Shown: positions 15,357 through 23,013 of the stretch, one piece after another
Layout of the letters: each line of letters opens with the position of its first letter
Position numbering within the stretch: the first letter of the stretch is position 1
NCBI GenBank assembly: GCA_002424045.1
Contig: DIPH01000016.1
Coordinates: forward strand, 19,068-83,067
Source: Firmicutes bacterium UBA5493
GTDB lineage: Bacteria > Bacillota > Limnochordia > Darwinibacteriales > Darwinibacteriaceae
Length of the DNA: 64,000 nt
Reading direction: 5' to 3'
Notes under the pieces: generated by a model
What the model was told of the DNA's origin: nothing
The model's database searches: none
What the model saw: the letters and a program-made list of their open reading frames with translations, nothing else
Made by a program: the position numbers and the translations under genes

Positions 15357-16418
15357 ATGAAGCGAATAACCCGGATTCGAGAGCGTCTGCAAGCTGAGGG
15401 GGCAGATGTATTCTTAGTTTCTAATCCTGTGAACAGACGTTATCTAACTGGTTTTACCGGTTCCGCAGGTTTGGTGTGGATCTCCAACACGAGGCAGGCT
15501 ATTTTGACGGATTTTCGGTATCTTGAACAGGTGAAAGCGGAATGCCCCGGTTGGGAACTAATAAGGATTGAGAGCTACGTTGAGTCCCTAAAAACACTTA
15601 TAGAAGAGGATAAAGTCCAAACGATTGTTTTTGAAAAAGACTATGTCACCGTGAAACAAATGGAGGACTGGCAAGAGAAGCTATCGTCGCAGTTCATAGG
15701 GATCACAGGTTGGGTAGAAGAGCTCCGCATGATTAAGAGCAAAGAGGAAATCGAAAACATCAGAAAGGCTGCACACATTGCCGATGAGGCATTTGCCAAG
15801 CTTCTTTCCACTATCCGTTCGGGAGTAACAGAACGGGAGGTGGCCCTAGAGCTCGAATTCTTGATGCGCAAAGCCGGAGCGAGTGGCATGTCCTTTGATC
15901 CGATTGTGGCTTCAGGTCCGAGAAGTGCCCTACCCCATGCTAGGCCGGGAGAACGCATTTTCAGCGTTGGTGATTTTGTGGTCTTTGACTTCGGTTGTAT
16001 TGTTAATGGGTACTGCTCCGACATGACTCGGACCATTGTCATCGGTGAACCGGAAGAGAAGCACTTGCTCATCTACGATTTGGTACTAGAGGCGCAGGTG
16101 AAGTCTCTAGAAGCTGTGGGCCCCGGAAAAACCGGTGTAGAAATTGACGCCATTGCCCGGGATATCATAAGCAATATGGGCTATGGTGAGTATTTTGGCC
16201 ATGGCTTAGGACATAGTCTTGGCTTAGAAGTACACGAGAGTCCGCGGCTTTCGAAAACAGATCAAACAGTTCTGCAGCCTGGTATGATTGTCACCGTGGA
16301 GCCAGGAGTCTATTTACCAGACTTTGGCGGCGTGCGAATCGAAGATCTGGTCTTGGTAACTGAGGATGGCGCAGAGGTCTTGTCCTCTACTTTTAAAGAA
16401 CTGTATGTAGTAGGATAA
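15357..16418 (+). CDS. Xaa-Pro aminopeptidase (M24B)
   Basis: 353-aa di-manganese aminopeptidase that releases N-terminal residues preceding proline. The creatinase N-domain (residues ~1-125; YLTGFTGSAG) is followed by the pita-bread catalytic domain with metal ligands in VFDFGCIVNGYCSDMTRT (two Asp), GHGLGHSLG (His), TVEPGVY (Glu) and GVRIEDL (Glu). ATG follows AGGAGG by 6 nt. It precedes efp by 11 bp, the classic Bacillota pairing (papA-efp), so the two are likely co-transcribed. Confidence 0.92.
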   Translation: MKRITRIRERLQAEGADVFLVSNPVNRRYLTGFTGSAGLVWISNTRQAILTDFRYLEQVKAECPGWELIRIESYVESLKTLIEEDKVQTIVFEKDYVTVKQMEDWQEKLSSQFIGITGWVEELRMIKSKEEIENIRKAAHIADEAFAKLLSTIRSGVTEREVALELEFLMRKAGASGMSFDPIVASGPRSALPHARPGERIFSVGDFVVFDFGCIVNGYCSDMTRTIVIGEPEEKHLLIYDLVLEAQVKSLEAVGPGKTGVEIDAIARDIISNMGYGEYFGHGLGHSLGLEVHESPRLSKTDQTVLQPGMIVTVEPGVYLPDFGGVRIEDLVLVTEDGAEVLSSTFKELYVVG

Positions 16419-16429
16419 GGGGGAAATCA

Positions 16430-16987
16430 ATGATTTCGGTAAATGATTTGCGTACAGGAGTAACCGTTGAACTCGAGGGGGACATCTATAGTGTGGTTGA
16501 TTTTCTTCACGTTAAACCCGGCAAAGGAGCAGCCTTTGTCCGAACCAAGTTGAAGAATATCCGTACAGGAGCAAGCGTTGAGCGTACGTTTAGAGCGGGA
16601 GAACGCATTGCTAGGGCCCACATTGAGTCAAGGCAAATGCAATACATGTACAACGCTGACGGGGAGTATTTCTTCATGGATATGGAAACCTATGATCAGA
16701 TTGCTTTGAACGAAGGTGATCTGGGGGATGCGCCAAAATACCTTTTGGAGAATATGGCCATTGGAATTCAGTTCTACGAAAACCAGGCTGTGGGTGTCGA
16801 TTTGCCCACGACTGTGATTTTGCAGGTAACCCAGACAGAGCCCGGATTTAAGGGCGACACAGCACAGGGAGCGACCAAACCGGCTACGCTGCAGACTGGC
16901 ATTACAGTCCAAGTACCGTTGTTTGTGGAGCAAGGTGAGATGGTGAAGATAGACACGAGGAGCGGAGAGTATCTCTCACGGGCCTAG
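16430..16987 (+). CDS. efp: Translation elongation factor P
   Basis: 185-aa EF-P, which relieves ribosome stalling at polyproline runs. Three beta-barrel domains; the loop VKPGKGAAFVRTKLKN carries the Lys (near residue 32) that is modified in many bacteria, and ERTFRAGE and GFKGDTAQGATKPATL are family signatures. Follows the Xaa-Pro aminopeptidase by 11 bp. No modification enzyme gene is seen in the window. Confidence 0.97.
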   Translation: MISVNDLRTGVTVELEGDIYSVVDFLHVKPGKGAAFVRTKLKNIRTGASVERTFRAGERIARAHIESRQMQYMYNADGEYFFMDMETYDQIALNEGDLGDAPKYLLENMAIGIQFYENQAVGVDLPTTVILQVTQTEPGFKGDTAQGATKPATLQTGITVQVPLFVEQGEMVKIDTRSGEYLSRA

Positions 16988-17013
16988 ACGGACAGATAAA
17001 TCAGGAGGTGGAC

Positions 17014-17496
17014 TTGGTGGAGACCATTAGAGAGAAGATTGCCTATTTACGCGGGATCGTTGACGGGGATCCTTCCATGACGGAAGGGCGAAACGGCTTT
17101 TTGTTTACCAAAATTCTGCACGTTCTGGAAGAGCTGGCCCATGAAGTGGATGAGCTAGCACAGGTCCAGGATGAGCTAGACGAGTACTTGCAGGAAGTAG
17201 ATTTTGATCTTGCCTATTTGGAGGACGAGTTTTTCATTGACGAGGATGATCATGACTGTGACTGTGACTGTGACGATTATGATGAGTGGGATGACTCCTC
17301 TGATGGCTCACTAGTAGAGGTGGAATGTCCAGAATGTGAAGACATCGTTACCTTCGATGAGGATTTCCTGTTTGACCAAGGTGTGCAAATTCGGTGCCCC
17401 CGTTGTGACGCAGTCGTATTTGAGACCTCTGACTTTGAGGAACTTGAAGATCTTTTTGAAGAAGATGCTGTGCTAGAAGAACATGATGAAGACTAG
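17014..17496 (+). CDS. CD1247-type acidic zinc-ribbon protein
   Basis: About 160 aa. The N-terminal helical part (ETIREKIAYLRGIVDGD, then ILHVLEELAHEVDELAQ) matches the CD1247 N-terminal domain found next to spoIIIA in clostridia. A very acidic middle with alternating Asp-Cys (DCDCDCDD) is encoded by a short tandem hexanucleotide, and the C-terminus has a zinc ribbon CPEC ... CPRC. Start is TTG 17014 or GTG 17017; GTG 17008 lies on the AGGAGG itself. Function unknown; conserved position suggests a sporulation or growth-transition role. Confidence 0.75.
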   Translation: MVETIREKIAYLRGIVDGDPSMTEGRNGFLFTKILHVLEELAHEVDELAQVQDELDEYLQEVDFDLAYLEDEFFIDEDDHDCDCDCDDYDEWDDSSDGSLVEVECPECEDIVTFDEDFLFDQGVQIRCPRCDAVVFETSDFEELEDLFEEDAVLEEHDED

Positions 17497-17523
17497 TTTT
17501 GAATAGAAGTCCAGACTAGACAG

Positions 17524-17550
17524 GTTGCCCCTAAGGGGGCAACTTTTTTT
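17524..17550 (+). terminator. Intrinsic terminator after the CD1247-type gene
   Basis: GTTGCCCC / GGGGCAAC, 4-nt loop, followed by seven T. It isolates spoIIIA from upstream transcription. Confidence 0.9.
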
Positions 17551-17552
17551 GG

Positions 17553-17581
17553 TCATACCTTGTCCTCTCCATGCATATAGT
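17553..17581 (+). promoter_or_regulatory. Candidate sigma-E promoter of the spoIIIA operon
   Basis: TCATACC (17553-17559), 14 bp, CATATAGT (17574-17581). The -10 fits CATAnAnT and the -35 keeps TCATA. It sits between the upstream terminator and spoIIIAA. The -10 overlaps an ATG at 17571 that is in frame with spoIIIAA, which rules that ATG out as the start. spoIIIA is a sigma-E operon in Bacillus subtilis. Confidence 0.65.
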
Positions 17582-17603
17582 GTTGCAAAGGGTGGACTTT
17601 TCT

Positions 17604-18497
17604 ATGTTGAGATATCTTTCGCCCGTCTTAAGGGGCATCGTTAATCAAGCTGCATTATCTCTGCTCGAAGAGGTGCGGATTCGTCTAAATCGTCCCCTCA
17701 TGGTCAAAGATGGGAGTGGATTTCTTTTTCTGTCTGCGAAGGGACTACCCTCCATACCACAGCATAGCTACATGGTAACCAAAGATGACTTGGACCGGAC
17801 ATTGCAGCTCGTGACCGAAAACTCTTGGTATGCCTGGGAACAGGAGATCCAAGGCGGTTACTTGACATTGCCTGGTGGCCATCGAGTGGGTATAGGAGGA
17901 CAGGCGGTATACAGTGACGGCCATTTGAAAACGATTAAGAACATCTCATCCCTCAACTTCCGTCAGGCCAGAGCAGTGGTTGGGGCTGCCGACCCTATTG
18001 TTGGCCGAGTTGTTACTCAAGGAGGTCATATCCGCTCCACTCTCATTGTGTCTCCTCCCGGTTGCGGGAAAACCACATTGCTACGTGATCTCACTCGGCA
18101 GGTGGCCAATTGCGGTCTACAGGTAGTGGTTATTGATGAACGCTCCGAAATCGCTTCCTGCCACTTGGGCGTGCCTCAACTGGACGTCGGCGTGCAAACC
18201 GATGTCTTGGATGGATACCTCAAGGAGATCGGCGTCTACCATGCCCTGCGAGGCTTAAGCCCACAGGTTGTGGTGACAGACGAAATTGGACATGGCGGCG
18301 ATGCGGTGATCCTTTCAGAGCTTGCACGGAGCGGAGTCAAAGTCATCGCTACCTGCCATGGAGACTCCTGGGAGCAACTAAAAGGACGGAGCTGGGCAAA
18401 GCAGAGCTTGGAGATGTTTGAGTTGGTGGTCATATTGTCGCGGCGTCAGGGGCCAGGTACCATAGAATCGGTTCTAAGAGTTGGAAACAGTACATAA
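17604..18497 (+). CDS. spoIIIAA: Stage III sporulation protein AA (ATPase)
   Basis: Mother-cell secretion-type ATPase of the SpoIIIA-SpoIIQ channel that links mother cell and forespore. Walker A is VSPPGCGKTTLLRDL, the Walker B-like segment VVVIDERSEI, and VVTDEIGHGGDA follows; these match the type II/IV secretion ATPase fold. ATG 17604 is chosen (297 aa) because it follows AAAGGGTGG and because the candidate promoter covers the earlier ATG 17571. First of eight genes in canonical order. Confidence 0.95.
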   Translation: MLRYLSPVLRGIVNQAALSLLEEVRIRLNRPLMVKDGSGFLFLSAKGLPSIPQHSYMVTKDDLDRTLQLVTENSWYAWEQEIQGGYLTLPGGHRVGIGGQAVYSDGHLKTIKNISSLNFRQARAVVGAADPIVGRVVTQGGHIRSTLIVSPPGCGKTTLLRDLTRQVANCGLQVVVIDERSEIASCHLGVPQLDVGVQTDVLDGYLKEIGVYHALRGLSPQVVVTDEIGHGGDAVILSELARSGVKVIATCHGDSWEQLKGRSWAKQSLEMFELVVILSRRQGPGTIESVLRVGNST

Positions 18498-18523
18498 AAT
18501 GATGAGGACAGGGGTGAGATGGA

Positions 18524-19042
18524 TTGCTTGTTAAGGGTGTTGCTGCTGGTCTTATTTTCTTTTCTACTGGAGCCATGGGCTTAACTCTTGCAAAAAGTTT
18601 CTCCCGGCGAGTCCAGAATCTGAGGGAACTCATTACCTTTATCCAAGTGTTGGAATCGGAAATCCAGTTTGCCAGAACGACACTGCCAAATGTCATCACG
18701 GTTCAAGCTACGCAGTATTCTGGAGACATGGGGAGGTTTCTGAACATCTTGAGCACAAGGCTCAAGGCAGGCACGGGCGAACGTTTTGGGACAATATGGG
18801 AGGAGGGCATCCAGAATCTTGCATCCAACGGCTTGCCCAAATCTGCGCTGGAGGACTTGCATAGTCTCGGTGATGTCTTGGGCACGACCGACGTTACAGA
18901 ACAGGTCAAACATCTTAAAGTACTTTTGCATCGCTTGGAACAAGCTCTCCAAATTGCCCAAGAGGAGCGGGAAAAGCAGACTCGTTTATGGCAATACTTG
19001 GGTTTCTCTGCGGGACTACTCATCGTCTTACTCTTGCTGTAG
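18524..19042 (+). CDS. spoIIIAB: Stage III sporulation protein AB
   Basis: 172-aa membrane protein of the SpoIIIA channel, related to the GspF family. Hydrophobic N-terminal segment (GVAAGLIFFSTGAMGL), a central helical domain with the family stretch LRELITFIQVLESEIQFARTTLP broken as ...FIQVLESEI..., and a C-terminal membrane helix (LGFSAGLLIVLLLL). TTG start 5 nt after GGGGTGAG. Lies between spoIIIAA and spoIIIAC. Confidence 0.93.
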   Translation: MLVKGVAAGLIFFSTGAMGLTLAKSFSRRVQNLRELITFIQVLESEIQFARTTLPNVITVQATQYSGDMGRFLNILSTRLKAGTGERFGTIWEEGIQNLASNGLPKSALEDLHSLGDVLGTTDVTEQVKHLKVLLHRLEQALQIAQEEREKQTRLWQYLGFSAGLLIVLLLL

Positions 19043-19053
19043 GAGGGATTAAA

Positions 19054-19251
19054 GTGACGGACTTATCTCCGATTTATCGCATAGCAGGACTAGGGATTTT
19101 GGTAGCAGTCCTCAACATTTTTCTCGTGCAGGCTGATCGGAAAGAACAAGCGCAAATGCTCAGCTTGGCAGGGGTAATCATTGTCCTTTTATGGTTGGTC
19201 CAAATGGTGGGACAACTTTTCTCCGATGTCGAAGCTGTTTTTAGGTGGTGA
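19054..19251 (+). CDS. spoIIIAC: Stage III sporulation protein AC
   Basis: 65-aa protein with two membrane helices, part of the SpoIIIA complex. GTG 19054 follows AGGAGGG by 6 nt; the longer frame from 18988 lies inside spoIIIAB and would exceed the family size (about 65-68 aa). The pattern IYRIAGLGILVAVLNIFLVQ followed by a charged loop and LAGVIIVLLWLVQMVGQLF is family-typical. Overlaps spoIIIAD by 7 bp. Confidence 0.93.
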   Translation: MTDLSPIYRIAGLGILVAVLNIFLVQADRKEQAQMLSLAGVIIVLLWLVQMVGQLFSDVEAVFRW

Positions 19252-19649
19252 GATTGTTGCTATGGCTTCCCCTGGTGATTGGATTAGGCGTCGTCTTAAC
19301 TATATTTCAAGCTCATCTCAGGGAGGAGCAACCCCCTTGGGCCGTTCTAGTAGGTATCTCCTTTGTAGTGGTGGTTTTCTTAGCTTTGATCCCTCAATTC
19401 ACTAGCTCCTTTGGGGCGTTAACTGCCCTCGCTCGGGAAGCCCAAGTGAGTTCAATTTACTTGAATCCTGTTCTTAAAACCATTGGGGTAGCCTATCTCA
19501 CTTCATTTGGAGTGCAGATTAGTCGTGAAGCTGGTGAGGAGGCCATCTCGGGCATGATCGAATTGGCGGGAAAACTTGTAATCCTGCTGATTGCTCTACC
19601 CCTTCTGCAGGCCATTTTGTACACTTTGTTCGGCATATTGGGTTTTTAG
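19245..19649 (+). CDS. spoIIIAD: Stage III sporulation protein AD
   Basis: 134-aa polytopic membrane protein of the SpoIIIA channel. The conserved half is YLNPVLKTIGVAYLTSFG followed by SREAGEEAISGMIELAGK and a terminal hydrophobic helix, closely following the Bacillus protein. GTG 19245 or 19248 starts overlap the end of spoIIIAC, implying translational coupling; no strong ribosome-binding site. Confidence 0.92.
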   Translation: MVRLLLWLPLVIGLGVVLTIFQAHLREEQPPWAVLVGISFVVVVFLALIPQFTSSFGALTALAREAQVSSIYLNPVLKTIGVAYLTSFGVQISREAGEEAISGMIELAGKLVILLIALPLLQAILYTLFGILGF

Positions 19650-19659
19650 GGTGATATAG

Positions 19660-20835
19660 ATGAAACAGTGGCTGGTGGCCTTAAGCGTATTGGTTAGCCT
19701 AGTAGTCTTGGCCCCTTTGTGCCAGGGACAGAGCATCTTGGATGGGCAACCCTTTCAAGAATCCATCGAGGCCCAACTAGAAGCCCTTGACTTGGGACAC
19801 CTATTGGGTTTCGGCGAGCTCTTAGAAAAGGAGTATCAGGACTATCTGCCTGGACTCACTTTACAGGATTTGCTAGGAGGTGCAGATCAATCTCCGCCTC
19901 CTACAGGGCTCTTGCTCCTGATACTTCGGAACTTCTTGCGCGAACTGTACCTAAGCTTGCACATCCTTCGCCAACTGGTGGTCATAGGCATCTTGGCCGC
20001 TTTGCTGGAGCGTTTGAGTCGTTCCTTTGGTACCAAAGCTATAGTGGATTTGGCCTTCGCAGTATGCTTCTTAGTTCTGGTCATTCTCGGATTGCAGAGC
20101 TTCCAAATTGCCTCCAATGTGGCCATAGATGCCACCAAGCAGATGGTCGGGTTCATGTACTCCCTCATACCCATGCTATCCTCCCTTTTGGTGGCCGTGG
20201 GAGGTGTGACATCGGCGGCCGTGTTCCACCCCTTGCTGTGGGCACTGGTGGGAACCATTGCCAGCCTGGTCCAGAAGTTGCTTTTTCCTATGATATTGTT
20301 TAGTACAGCCTTTTCTTTGGTGGCCCACTTTAGTACGGACCTAGCTTTTCCAAAACTAGGGAGTCTCCTCAGGCAAGGAGTGATTACCTTGCTAGGCATC
20401 TTTTTCATCGTCTTTTCCGGCTTCATGGTCGTAAGGGGAGCCATTGCTCCTGTGGCTGATGGAATATCTTTGCGCACAGCCAAGTACTTGACGAAAACAT
20501 TTATACCTATAGCTGGCGGAATGTTTGCAGATACCCTTGAGGTTGTTGTGGGAGGTTCACTCCTGATCAAAAACGCAGTTGGTGTTTTCGGCCTTGTAAT
20601 GATTATGTTTATGGTCGCGACTCCATTACTGAAGGTCTGGGCGATGATTGTTGTGTACAAAATTGTGGGCGCACTCTTAGAGCCCATTTGTGACAAAAGA
20701 ATTGTGCAGGTCCTTGGTACTATGGAGTCATCCTTGGCTTTAGTCCTAATCGCCTTGGCAACTGTGGCCTTGATGCTATTTTTGGCCATAACCATCTTGG
20801 TCGGTATAGGTAACTTAGCCGTATTCATGAGGTGA
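19660..20835 (+). CDS. spoIIIAE: Stage III sporulation protein AE
   Basis: 391-aa polytopic membrane protein. An N-terminal signal-like helix (LVALSVLVSLVVLAPLCQG) precedes an outside domain (about residues 25-85) and then seven or so hydrophobic helices; the family segment KQMVGFMYSLIPMLSSLL and the late EPICDKRIVQVLGTM are visible. Length matches the Bacillus protein (about 400 aa). Ten bp after spoIIIAD. Confidence 0.95.
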   Translation: MKQWLVALSVLVSLVVLAPLCQGQSILDGQPFQESIEAQLEALDLGHLLGFGELLEKEYQDYLPGLTLQDLLGGADQSPPPTGLLLLILRNFLRELYLSLHILRQLVVIGILAALLERLSRSFGTKAIVDLAFAVCFLVLVILGLQSFQIASNVAIDATKQMVGFMYSLIPMLSSLLVAVGGVTSAAVFHPLLWALVGTIASLVQKLLFPMILFSTAFSLVAHFSTDLAFPKLGSLLRQGVITLLGIFFIVFSGFMVVRGAIAPVADGISLRTAKYLTKTFIPIAGGMFADTLEVVVGGSLLIKNAVGVFGLVMIMFMVATPLLKVWAMIVVYKIVGALLEPICDKRIVQVLGTMESSLALVLIALATVALMLFLAITILVGIGNLAVFMR

Positions 20836-20840
20836 GAAGT

Positions 20841-21338
20841 ATGTATTGGAGGGAATGGCTTCAGACTTTGCTGAGCTTAGTTATACTTCTGGGCATCGTT
20901 GAAATGCTCTTACCCTCCGGCGAATTGGCCAAATACTCCAAACTAGTGCTGGGTTTGGCGCTTATGCTTGCCATCTTGCAGCCGCTCACCATCTTGTTGA
21001 ATCAGGACCTTCAAAACATGGATTTGACTTGGATCAGCTCAATTTCATCAGAGCCCCAAGTGCAAGTCCTAGCAGAAAGGGTACAACTAGCGGCCACCAC
21101 ACCATTTTTGAAGCAGGATGAAGTCACGTTCGCGACCCAGATCGAGACCGTGCTTTTGGGCCTAGAATACGTGGAGAATGTCAAGGTGCATATTGAAAGC
21201 ACCGGGCAAAGCGACGCCCTAATCCACATTTTTCTGCAGCCCTTCGGGGAAAGCCGCAAAAAGACGGTTGGAGAAATTGTGGCCTCCATGCTGAACGTCC
21301 CTGTCAACCAAATTTCAGTAGAGCGCTGGAGGGAATAA
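20841..21338 (+). CDS. spoIIIAF: Stage III sporulation protein AF
   Basis: 165-aa protein with two N-terminal membrane helices (LQTLLSLVILLGIVEMLLP and LVLGLALMLAILQPLTILL) and a cytosolic ring-building-like domain (from ~90 on; ALIHIFLQPFGES, ISVERW at the end). ATG 20841 is preferred over GTG 20832 because GAGGTG lies between them. Sixth gene of the operon. Confidence 0.92.
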   Translation: MYWREWLQTLLSLVILLGIVEMLLPSGELAKYSKLVLGLALMLAILQPLTILLNQDLQNMDLTWISSISSEPQVQVLAERVQLAATTPFLKQDEVTFATQIETVLLGLEYVENVKVHIESTGQSDALIHIFLQPFGESRKKTVGEIVASMLNVPVNQISVERWRE

Positions 21339-21350
21339 AGGAGGTAAAGT

Positions 21351-21893
21351 ATGGGAGAAGTATGGAGCCGACTGAACGAACGGCAGAAGAAGCTCCTTAG
21401 TTGGCTGGCTGTCGTCTTGATTATAGGTGTGGGAATTCTCATACTACAGCCATCGACACCTGAAGATGTCCCAACAAGTCTTCCGGGGGGCCTCCCTGTT
21501 GCGATGAGAAATTTAGATTCAGTCCAAGAACGCCTGCAAAAGGAGCTAGCGTCCATATTAAGCACCATGCTAGGCGGAAGACGTACGGAGGTATTCTTGA
21601 CCATGGAGCGAGGCCCAAAGCTTGAGATCGCCTACGATCTCACAGAAGAGGAGCGCATTGGAGCCGCGGGATTGAGCGAAAGACGCTGGACATCGAATCC
21701 GGTATTAATGCGCAATGATGCTGAACGGAAGGAGGTTCCGCTGGTTCTTGAGGAGATTGAGCCAATTGTTCGGGGAGTCTTGGTCGTCGTCGATCAAGAA
21801 CCTCATACCAACACACGTCTGACCATTTCTCAAGCGGTTGCCACGGCCTTACAAATACCCATGTATCGAATTGAGGTTTTGTTCACACAATAG
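21351..21893 (+). CDS. spoIIIAG: Stage III sporulation protein AG
   Basis: 180-aa channel ring protein; in Bacillus SpoIIIAG builds a large oligomeric ring in the intermembrane space. Short cytosolic N-terminus (LNERQKKLLSWL), one membrane helix (AVVLIIGVGILIL) and an outer ring-building domain with VLVVVDQEPHTNTRLTISQA and the final ALQIPMYRIEVLF. Start ATG 21351 after AAAGGAGGTAAAGT. Confidence 0.94.
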   Translation: MGEVWSRLNERQKKLLSWLAVVLIIGVGILILQPSTPEDVPTSLPGGLPVAMRNLDSVQERLQKELASILSTMLGGRRTEVFLTMERGPKLEIAYDLTEEERIGAAGLSERRWTSNPVLMRNDAERKEVPLVLEEIEPIVRGVLVVVDQEPHTNTRLTISQAVATALQIPMYRIEVLFTQ

Positions 21894-21907
21894 GGAGGAT
21901 GGTGAAA

Positions 21908-22453
21908 ATGGCTAAGTTTTACGTGTTACGCGGAAGAAAGGTTCTTTGGAATCTACTGATCATTGTGATGGTGATTATGGCTTTAGTCTATATCTTTAGA
22001 GTAGATGATGGATTGAACTCTGATCAGGAAGTCACAATTGATGGAGACAGTGGCTTCGGTCAGGTCGTGTTGGTGGAACCTGTAACAGTTCGCACCATTC
22101 CCACTAAGTTTTCCGAATACAAGTTGGAGCGGGAGCGCATGCGTAGTAGGCAAGTGGAACTCCTGCAAAACCTGGCCTATGACGGTCACAGTGAAAGAGA
22201 ACGCAAAGAACAGGCCCAAGTAGATTTGCAGGCGTTTATTAAGAAAATTAGTCGGGAGACTGAGATTGAGAACCTGTTAAAAGCCCAGGGTTACTTGGAT
22301 GCATTAGTACTTCTAGACCAGGAGGCCATCACTGTAGTCGTTCCTGTAACATTAGTGAGGGAAGAAGCGGCTCGTATTGGTGAGTTGGTACATCGCCTAA
22401 CAGGAGTAAGACTTGAGAGAATAACCATCGTGGATGAAACCATCGGTGTGTAG
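21908..22453 (+). CDS. spoIIIAH: Stage III sporulation protein AH
   Basis: 181-aa ring protein that pairs with forespore SpoIIQ. One N-terminal membrane helix (LLIIVMVIMALVYIF), then a long charged helix (LERERMRSRQVELLQNLAYD ...) and a ring-building domain ending RLTGVRLERITIVDE. ATG 21908 is chosen since GGGAGG lies 9 nt upstream and would abut the earlier ATG 21899. Last gene of spoIIIA; a terminator follows at once. SpoIIQ is not in the window. Confidence 0.94.
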   Translation: MAKFYVLRGRKVLWNLLIIVMVIMALVYIFRVDDGLNSDQEVTIDGDSGFGQVVLVEPVTVRTIPTKFSEYKLERERMRSRQVELLQNLAYDGHSERERKEQAQVDLQAFIKKISRETEIENLLKAQGYLDALVLLDQEAITVVVPVTLVREEAARIGELVHRLTGVRLERITIVDETIGV

Positions 22454-22462
22454 CTCTTTTGT

Positions 22463-22491
22463 AAGCCTCAGCAGTCTGAGGCTTATTTTTT
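22463..22491 (+). terminator. Intrinsic terminator of the spoIIIA operon
   Basis: AAGCCTCA / TGAGGCTT stem, loop GCAGTC, followed by ATTTTTT, 10 bp after the spoIIIAH stop. Confidence 0.9.
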
Positions 22492-22556
22492 GGAGGAGAA
22501 AAATCGGAACTAGCGAACTAATCTAGATGCGATAAGAAAGAGGTGTACTATCAGTC

Positions 22557-23003
22557 ATGGAATTTCAGCAGATCAAGGACTTAATCTCGCTAGTCGATTC
22601 TACCGACATTACGGATTTCGAAATAGAAAATAAGGGTTGTCGCATCCGCATCCGTAAAGAACGGAAAGAGACGAATCCTGTGCCCAGTCAGCGCGTGGAA
22701 CAGCTGACCTTAGAGCCAGTGGTATCAACCCCTGAGCAGGTAGTTGAAACGTATGAAGGCTTGGTGGCAGTAACCGCCCCTATGGTCGGCACATTTTACC
22801 GCTCTCCGGCACCAGATGCTGAACCCTTTGTCCAAGTGGGAGAAGCAATTACCCAAGGCCAGATCCTGTACATCATCGAGGCTATGAAAATGATGAACGA
22901 AATAGAGTCTGAAGTAAAGGGAGTTGTCAAACAAATCCTGGTGGAAAACGGTGAACCGGTGGAATATGGACAGCCCCTGTTGTTGATTGATCCGAAGGCC
23001 TAG
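22557..23003 (+). CDS. accB: Biotin carboxyl carrier protein of acetyl-CoA carboxylase
   Basis: 148-aa BCCP. The N-terminal helix is followed by a variable linker (~40-65) and the biotinyl domain (about 70-148) with thumb-type start APMVGTFYRSPAPDAEPFV and the biotinylation motif EAMKMMNEI (Lys near 111). Forms the acetyl-CoA carboxylase core with AccC, whose gene starts 10 bp later. The carboxyltransferase genes accA/D are not here. Confidence 0.97.
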   Translation: MEFQQIKDLISLVDSTDITDFEIENKGCRIRIRKERKETNPVPSQRVEQLTLEPVVSTPEQVVETYEGLVAVTAPMVGTFYRSPAPDAEPFVQVGEAITQGQILYIIEAMKMMNEIESEVKGVVKQILVENGEPVEYGQPLLLIDPKA

Positions 23004-23013
23004 GAGGTGCCCT

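Noticed and set aside
19887..20828. 313-aa minus-strand frame opposite spoIIIAE
   Set aside because: Shadow frame of a hydrophobic gene; Lys/Thr/Pro-rich nonsense with no start site.
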